This document shows, one piece after another, positions 25,401 through 34,400 of a stretch of 64,000 nucleotides of DNA (within the stretch, counting starts at the first letter, position 1; each line of letters opens with the position of its first letter). The notes under the pieces are model-generated. The model was not told the origin of the DNA. It did no database searches and saw nothing but the letters and a program-made list of their open reading frames with translations. The DNA comes from JBOGOC01 sp050747525 (GTDB lineage Bacteria > Acidobacteriota > Polarisedimenticolia > JACPZX01 > DASXTC01), in NCBI GenBank assembly GCA_050747525.1, contig JBOGOC010000060.1, positions 1 to 64,000 of the forward strand, read 5' to 3'. A program made the translations under genes and the position numbers.

Positions 25401-28400
25401 CTGCTCGTCACCCTGACGGCAGACCTGTCCACGCTGCACGGCGGGCTGAAGGTGGCTCCTCCCGGCGCGACGATCCCGGCGGGGGCCTGGCACGATTTCA
25501 CCGTGACGTTCGACGCCTCCGGATCCAATACGGACGTTCATTTCGGCGCGGTCGTCATCCAGACCAACGTCCCGGACGTCCCCACGCTCACAGTTTCGGC
25601 GGTGATGTCGGTCACCGCCGCGCCCGACATCCGCATCGGTGGTCAGCCGGAGGTGGTCCAGTCGGTGGCTTCCTATTCGACCGACGGTGGGTCGACCTCC
25701 CATTCCCTGCCGATCACGGTGTCCCCGGCCGGTCCGGGCACGCTCGAGCTCATCGCGGACGGCGACTACGGATTCCCCGGTGAGACCGCCACCGCCAGAG
25801 TGGAGGGGACGGTCCTGGGCGCTGTGGGAGGAACGTCGAGCGTCGACTGCGCTCCGGCGTCGGGATCCTTCGCCTTGAGCGCTTCCCGCCTTTTGGAGGT
25901 CGCGGGGGACGGCGTGGTGCTGGTGGATGTGCAGAACTCATTGGAGGTGAATGTCTTCTGCGCCGTCAACCAGCATACGATCCGGCTCACCTACCAGGGC
26001 GCTTCCGATCATCTGGATTTCGGATCGCCTTACACGGGCGTCAGCCGCAGCCTCTCTCTGACTATCCTGAACGCGGGGTTCGAAGCGCTGCAGATCCCGT
26101 CCATCTCCAGCGACCTGCCCGAGTTCGTCCCGTCCGTCGGATCGCTTGCGCTGGGCCCCGGCATGTCGGCCCTGCTGACGGTGACGTTCACGCCTTCGAG
26201 CGTCGCGTCCTACCAGGGGACGATCACCATTGCGAGCAACGACGCCGATACTCCGGTGGCTGGGGTCCAGGTCTCGGGCGCAGGGCTGGATCCTCCCGTG
26301 CTGGGGGTGACCCCCTCCTCGCTCGAATCGGCCCTTCTGTCGGGCGAGCAGGAGACGCTGGCGCTGACCGTTTCGAACGGCGGCGGCAGCCCGCTGGAAT
26401 TCGAGGTCCAGGCGCAGCCCCGTGTGGCGGGGCGTCTGCACGCGGTGCCTTTCGGCGGCCTGTCCGTGCCGGTGCCGGGAGCCTCGAACAATCCGCCCCT
26501 CGCGGAGGAGCCGGCCGCCACGCAGGGAGAGGGAGAGTACATCGGGGTTGTCGGAGACTTCGACCTTCTGCGCTCCAGCCCCACGCCGCTGACCTGCGTG
26601 GTGGAGGACCCCGCAACGGGGATGCTGTACGGGCAGGCCAACCAGGGGACCGGCTTCTTCCGCTACAGGTCCTCGACCGATACCTGGGAGACGCTCGCCT
26701 CTTCTCCCATCCACTCAGGCAACAACGGCGGCGCGGCTCTGCTCAATGGGAAGATCTACACCTCCTACACGGGCAATGGCGCCTCTCTTGGAGTCTATGA
26801 CGTTGCTTCGGACTCCTGGACGGTGAGGTCCAACCCTCTTGGTCTGGGCACCGGCATCATCGCCAGCGACGGCGTGCAGTATCTCTACATGCTGGTCGAC
26901 ACCTACTTCTTGAAGTTCGATCCGTCCGTCCAGACCGTGACCTGGCTCTCGGCTCCACCCTTCTTCTTCAATCCCTGGGGAGGGATGCGGCACCTGTCGG
27001 GAGTCCTCTACGCCCACCAGGGAGACGGAGGCCGGGGTTTCGCCTCCTACGAGGTGGCCACGGACTCGTGGACCACTCTGCCGCTGGTTCCGTCCGGAGC
27101 GGTTCTGGGCTCCGCGCTCGATCCATTCCGGCGCGAGTACTTCGCCTATGGCACCTACGGTGGGAACAACCTCTACAGTTACTCCATCGACGACAGGATC
27201 TGGAGCGTGGCGAGCATTCCGTTCTTCGCCGTGAACGATGGCGGACTGGGGTGGCTGCCGTTCCCCGCCGGTGTCGTCATGGTGCAGGGTGAGAGCGGCT
27301 CCGGCCTGGCACGCTACGCCACCGGTCCCGAGTTCCTGCGTGTGAGCCCGGCAGTGGGCGTCGTGCCGCCCTTCTCGTCGACGGAGCTGCAAGTGACGTT
27401 CGATGCCGCCGGACTCTTCGGAGGGGTGTACCTGGCCGATCTCGGCATCGTCACCAACGATCCCGTCAATCCCCTGGTGACGGTTCCGGCGACGCTCACC
27501 GTCACCGGACGGCCAATCATCCTCGTCGGTGGGCCGGTGTCGATCGTATCCACCATCTCCTATACCGACTCGGGCGCATCCACCTCGCACAGCTTGCTCC
27601 TGCCAAGTTCGCCTGCTGGCGGCGGCTCTCTGGAGCTCGTGGCCGACGGCGACTACGGGGTCACCGGAGAGACGGCCACGGTCACGGCCGAGACCCTTCT
27701 CCTGGGGAGCGTGGGAGAGACAGGGAGCGACTGTGTGCCGGCTACCAGGGCGTTCCCTCTTTCCGCATCCGAGCTGGCCAGCCTGGCAGAGGATGGCCTC
27801 GTGAGCGTCCACGTGCAGAACTCCGGGACCGTGGACGCGTTCTGCGAGCTCAACCGGCACCGGGTGAAGCTGTCCTACGACAGCCCGACCGACAGACTGG
27901 ACTTCGGGTCGTCGTTCATTGGTCTGGGCAAGACGATCTCCGTGGGCATTTCCAACACGGGAACCGAGGTGCTTCACGTCGGCCCGATTTCCTCCAGCCT
28001 GCCTCAGTTCCTGCCGTCGGAGACCGGGTTCGACCTGGCTCCGGGCACCTCGCGGACCCTCGAGGTGACGTTCACTCCGACGGCCGCCGTGGAATGGAAT
28101 GCGACGTTGTCCATCTCGAGCGATGACCAGGACCGGCCTGTCGTCATTCTCCCGATGACGGGCCTCGGCCTCATTCCCCCCGTGGCATCGGTCTCGCCTG
28201 AGGCTCTCACCTCGAGCCTGCTCAGCGGGGAGCAGGAAACGCAGGTTCTGACGGTGCTCAACGACGGCGGCAGCCCGCTCACGTTCAGCATCCGGCTTGA
28301 AGAGCATCACACGGGTGCACGGTCAAGCTCCATCTTCGGCGGGCTTTCGCATCCTCAGGGGGCGTCGAACAACCCTGCTCCTGGCGCCGGACCCGGGGAT

Positions 28401-31400
28401 GATGGAACCACCGCCGGAGAGACCTATCTGGGCGCTCCGGGGACCTTCGACCTGCTGAGAGCGAGCCCCGCTCCGCTCACGTGCATCGTGGAAGACCCGG
28501 CCGCGGGAATACTCTACGCTCAGGCAAATCAGGGAAGCGGTTTCTTCCGATACCTGGCCGCGACCGACGTATGGGAGACGCTCGCCCCCGCGCCCATCCA
28601 CTCGGGGAACAACGGCGGGGCGGCTCTGCTCAATGGAAAGATCTACACGTCCTACGCCGACCGGAGCACGGTCGGGGTCTACGACATCGCGTCCGGTTCT
28701 TGGACCACGCTCGAAGGCCCGCTTTCGACGGGCACCGCAAGCATCACCAGCGACGGTGCCGGCCTCCTCTACATGGCCGTCGGCCTGGACTTCGTGCAGT
28801 TCGATCCCGTGACGGGCTCCGCCACGGCGCTGCCGTCACCTCCGTTCTACATGGAGAAATGGGGTGGAATGAAGCGCCTGGCCGGGGTTCTCTATGCCCA
28901 TCAGGGGAACGGCCTCACGGGATTCGCCTCCTACGACATCGCGATGCAGCAATGGACTTTGCTGCCCTCGGTCCCTTCTGGAGCCGTGCTGGGGGCCGCG
29001 ATCGATCCTCTCTCGCGCCACTACTACACCTATGGGGCCTATGGCGGGAGGAATCTGTACAGCTACGCGATGGACACGAGGATCTGGAGCGTGGCGACCA
29101 TCCCCTTCTTCGCGGTTTCGGACGGCGGGCTGGGCTGGCTGCCGTCTCCCGCGGGGATTCATTTCGTCCAGGGTGAGCCGGGCACGGGGCTGGCTCGCCT
29201 CGTCACCCAGCCGGGATTCGTCCGCGTGAGCCCCTCCGAGGGCACCGTCCCCGCATCCGGGTCGCTCGATCTGGAGGTCACCTTCGACGCCGCCAACCGG
29301 AACGGCGGTGTCTATGAAGCCGAGATTCTGGTGATCAGCAACGATCCGGTTCGTCCTCTGCTGTCGGTCCCGGCCACGCTCAGCGTCACGGGAAGGCCGG
29401 ACATCAGCGTAGCCGGAGAGCCGGTGAACATCGTGTCGACTGTCCCCTACACGACCTCCGGGGCCACAACCTTGCACGCCCTGCCTGTGACCGTGCCGAA
29501 GTCGGGCGGCGCCGTGCTGTCCATCCAAGCGGACGGCGACTATGGAGACTCTTCGGAAACCGCCTCCCTCACGGCGGAGGGGACTCATGTGGGTGCCGTG
29601 GGCAGCGTGGGGGCCGACTGCACGCCGGCCATCGGATCGTTCCCCCTGACGGACGTGGTGTTCGACACGCTCGTGGCCGATGGGGTGGTGAACGTGACGG
29701 TCCAGAACTCAGGCAACGTCGACACCTTCTGTGCCCCCAATCAGCACACCATCCGACTCACCTACGCGAGCCGGGGTGACGCTCTCGAGTTCGGAAATCT
29801 CCTGCTCGGACTCAGCCGGAGCCTCGGGCTGGTCGTCGCCAACCGCGGCACCGATATCCTGCACGTCACTTCGGTCTCCTCCGATCGTCCGGCGTTCATC
29901 CCGTCGATCGCCTCGTTCGACCTAGCTCCAGGTGACACGCGCATCGTGACAGTTATCTTCGCTCCCTCCGTCCCCGGAGCCGTGAGCGGCACGTTGTCCA
30001 TCGCCAGCGACGACCCCCTGACGCCCGTCGAGAGCGTCGCCCTGTCGGGCTCCGGCGTGGAGCCTCCCGTGATCGGCGTGGAGCCCTCGGAGATGAACGT
30101 CACCGTGCCCGTCGGGACCACCGCCACGCGAATCCTCACCCTCGCGAACACAGGAGCCGGTCCACTCGATTTCTCGCTGCACGTGGAGGAAGGCTCGCCG
30201 GCCCCCGGGGAATTCACGAATCTGGGCTTCAGCCCGACCCCGCTCACCTGCATCGTCGAGGATCCCGCCACGGCAACGCTGTACGGGCAGCAGAACTCCG
30301 GATTTGGCTTCTACCGCTACAGCACCGCCTCCAACACCTGGCTGGCTCTCAGGTCCTCTCCCGTGTACTCGGGAAACAACGGCGGGGCGGCCCTGCTCAA
30401 TGGAAGGATCTACACGTCGTACACCGAGAATGCGGTTCTCGGAGTCTACGACATCGCTTCCGATTCCTGGACCACGATCCCCAACCCTCTGGGAACCGGG
30501 ACGGCGAACATCGCCAGCGACGGCACCCGTTACCTCTACCTGGTGGCTGGGACGACCTTCGCCAGGCTCGATCCGGCTGCCGGTTCCACCACGCTCCTCC
30601 CCGCCCCCCCGCTGAGCTTCGAGCGATGGGGAGGGATGAGGCACCTCAACGGGATTCTGTATGCGCATCAGGGAAACGGACTGATGGGGTTCGCCTCCTT
30701 CAACATCTCGACGAACACCTGGACGGTCCTTGCTCCGCTGCCCAGGGGCGCCGTGGCGGGCGCGGCCATCAGCACCGTGACGCGCGAGTATTACGCCTAT
30801 GGCAGCTACAGCGAACGGAACCTCTATCGTTACTCGATCGATTCGCGTACCTGGAGCATGTCCACCATCCCGCTCACGCTCTTCACCGCCGTGAACGACG
30901 GAGGGCTGGGATGGCTGTCGTCCCCCATCCCGGGGCTCTATCTGATCCAGGGAGAGAACGCCCTGGGGTTCGGGCGCATGACCACCGGCGCCCGGCTGGT
31001 GGAGCTCGACGTCACCGCGGGAACCGTCCCGCCGCATGAATCGACCGACATCAACGCCCTCTTCAACGGGCACCTGCTCCCCGTGGGAGCCTACGCGGGG
31101 CGCATCAAGGTCCAGAGCAACGACCCGGTGAATCCCCAGGTGGTGGTGCCGGTCACCATGCAGGTCGTCTTCCTGCCGCGGATGGTGGTCACCGGTGCGT
31201 CCGTCACGCTGGAGTCGAGCGAGTTCTTCCGGACCTCCGGTGCCCGGACCTCCCACCTCCTGCCGATCCCCGGCATGCCCGTCGGGGACGGCACGCTCGA
31301 GCTGATCGCCCAGGGTGATTTCCGCTCCCCGGGCCAGACGGCATCGTTGTCGGCGGAAGGGCTGGAGATCGGCTCTGCCGGTGGCACCGGCCTGTCGTGC

Positions 31401-34400
31401 AGCCCGGCCACGGACGCGTTCGCCGTCCCTGAGGCCGTTCTGGAAGGGCTCATCGCCGACGGCGTCATGAGTCTGGACGTCCAGAACTCGCCGGAGGTGA
31501 GCGGTTCCTGCGGCGCCAGCTCGCACACGGTGCGCCTGACCTACCCGACCGCGCCGGATCGTCTGGACTACGGGCCGCAGGCGGCCGGGTCGACGTCCAC
31601 GCTCGCCCTCCGGATCTCCAATGTCGGCAGTGGCGCGCTGCATATCAGCTCCATCGCCTCCAGCCACACGGAGTTCGTCCCTGACGCGACCTCCCTGGTG
31701 GTCGGGCCGGGCGAATCGGCGACGCTGTCGGTTTCCTTCACGCCACCGGCCGTCGGCTCGTTCGCGGCGTCCCTCACGCTCCAGAGCGACGATCCGGAAT
31801 CGCCGCACCTGGTCATCCCCATGAGCGGGTCCGCGGTGGCCCCGCCCGTCGCGGCGGTCGAGCCGGCGTCGCTGGAGTCGGTCCTCCTGTCCGGCACTCA
31901 GGAAACGCGCACCCTCACACTCTCGAACACCGGCCCGATTCCGCTTCATTTCACGGCGCGCGCATCCATGCCGGTGCAGGTGCCGTTCCTGTCGGTGTCG
32001 CCGTCGGGAGGCGTCGTGCCCGCGGGCGGATCCGCGCTCCTCAGCGTCGTGGTCGACACGCGGCCGGCGCCCGTCGGCACGACGGTCGGGGCCATCCAGG
32101 TCGTCACGGACGACCCCCTGCACAGGCTCCTGGACGTCCCGGTCTCACTGCGCGTCATCGGGGTGCCGTCCATCCGGCTGACCACGGGGACGACCACGGT
32201 CGAATCCACCGTGTCCTTCCATCCCATCCATGGCGAGACGAGCCACATGCTGGTGCTGCCGGAGCCTCCCGGCGGATCCGGACGGTTCGAGCTGGTCGCG
32301 ACCGGGGATTTCAACGCCTTCGGCCGCTCAGCCACGGCCCGTATCGAGGGGGTGAGTATCGGCACCGTGGGAACCAACTTCTTCGGCGGGTGCACCACCG
32401 TACAGAAGACCTTCAACATCATCGGATCACAGTTGAGCTTTTTCGCCGAAGACGGCGTCATCCATGCCACCGTCCACAATTCCGACGAAGTCACCATCGC
32501 CTGCGACCCGAGCTCTCACACGGTGCGGCTCAGCTACCATCACCCCGCCGGGGAGCTGGATCATGGCGAGACGATGATGGGGGACAGCTCGAGCCGGACG
32601 CTCTTCATCGAGAACGTGGGCAACGACGTGCTGACGGTCAGCTCGATCGCCAGCGACTCACCTGCGTTCACGGTCTCGTCCAGCGGGGCGGTCGTGCCCC
32701 CGGCCGGCATGGTGGAGATCGTGGTGACCTTCTCTCCGGTGGAGGTGGGGGCCGCCGGCGGGACGCTCTCCTTCTCCAGTGATGATCGGGATCGTCCTCT
32801 CGTCCAGTTCCCGATGACGGGGACGGGATCCCTGCCCCCGGTGATCGGAGTGATGCCCGCCGCGCTGGAGGCCACACTGCGCGATCCGGACCAGGAGATC
32901 CAGGCGCTCACCGTGAGCAATACGGGGATGTTCCCTCTGTCGTTCTCCCTCAGTGTGGCGGACCCCGCGTTCGTGGCGGTGACGCCGTCATCGGGCGTGG
33001 TCCCGATGTCAGGCTCGACGGAAATCAGCGTGGTCTTCGATCCCTCGTCGCTCGCTCCGGGCCAGTACGAGACGTTCATCGACGTCGCCAGCAACGACCC
33101 GCTGACTCCGCTGGTGCGCGTCCCGGTGAGCCTGTACGCTCTTGGCGAACCCATGCTTGCGGTCCTGGGAGTCCCTGTCACGCTCGAGAGATCGAGGACC
33201 TACACGACGGCCGGCGCGCGGTCCACTCAGAGAATCTTCCTTTCATCGCTGCCGGCCGCCGGGGGCGAGCTCACGGTGACCGTGGAAGGCGAGTTTGGCG
33301 GCGCGGACGAGACAGCCGCCGTCGATGTCGAAGGGCTCCACGGGCTCACCCTGGGGGGCGCCGGAGGCTCCTGCGCGTCGGTGAGCCACGTCATCCCGCT
33401 TTCACCCGAGGACATGCTCGTGCTGACTTCCGATCATTTCGTGACGGTGACGACTCAGAACTCACCACAGGTGGGGGTGTCGTGCCCGACGAACCGCCAT
33501 GCGGTGAGCCTGATGTACAGATCCGTAGCGGAGCAAGTGGACTTCGGGTCGATCTTCACGGGCGCCACGGCCGTTAGGAGCATCGCCGTCGAGAACCATG
33601 GGACCGACGTGCTTCACGTGGCTTCCATCGCGGCGGATCTGCCGGAGTTCTCTGCGGATCCCGCCGCCTTCTCGCTGCCGCCTGGAGGCTTCCGGGAGGT
33701 GACGCTGACCTTCGCCCCGTCGTCCGCCGCTGACTTCAGCGGGTCGCTGGTCATTGACAGCGACGATGTGGCCAGCCCCGTGCTGGCCATCCCGATCACG
33801 GGAACGGGGCTTCCGGCTCCCGTGCTGGAGGTCCAGCCGGCATCGATGTCCGTGACCCTGGTGGCCGGAACCGACGAGGCGCAGACGCTCACGGTCTCCA
33901 ACCCGGGTGAGAGCGATCTGGAGGTCTCGCTGTCGGCGCGCACCACCGGACCGGTGGCGTTCCTGGCGGTTTCACCCTTGTCCGCGACGGTGCCTCCGGG
34001 CGAAAGCATGACCTTCTCGGTGCACCTGGACACGGCAGGGCTGGCCATGGGAAGCCATGTGGGGGCCATCGACGTCAGCTCCAACGATCCCGTGGCCCCA
34101 CTGGTGAGCGTGCCGGTCACGCTGACGGTGGTTCCGCCCCCTGTGGCGGAGCTTTCGCCGGCCGCCCTGGTGGCGGCGTTGCCGCCCGGCGGCGCGACCA
34201 CACGGGCCCTGCGAGTCTCGAACTCGGGAGCGTCGCAGCTGATCTGGACGCTGGGAGGCCCTGACGCCGGCGGTGCCGCGCTTCTGCCCCTGTGGATCGC
34301 GGCGTCGTCGTCCGGCGGGACGCTGACCCCGGGGACGTTCACGGACATCATCCTGACCCTGAGCGCGGCCACGCTGGCCGACGGGGACCACACGCAGACG

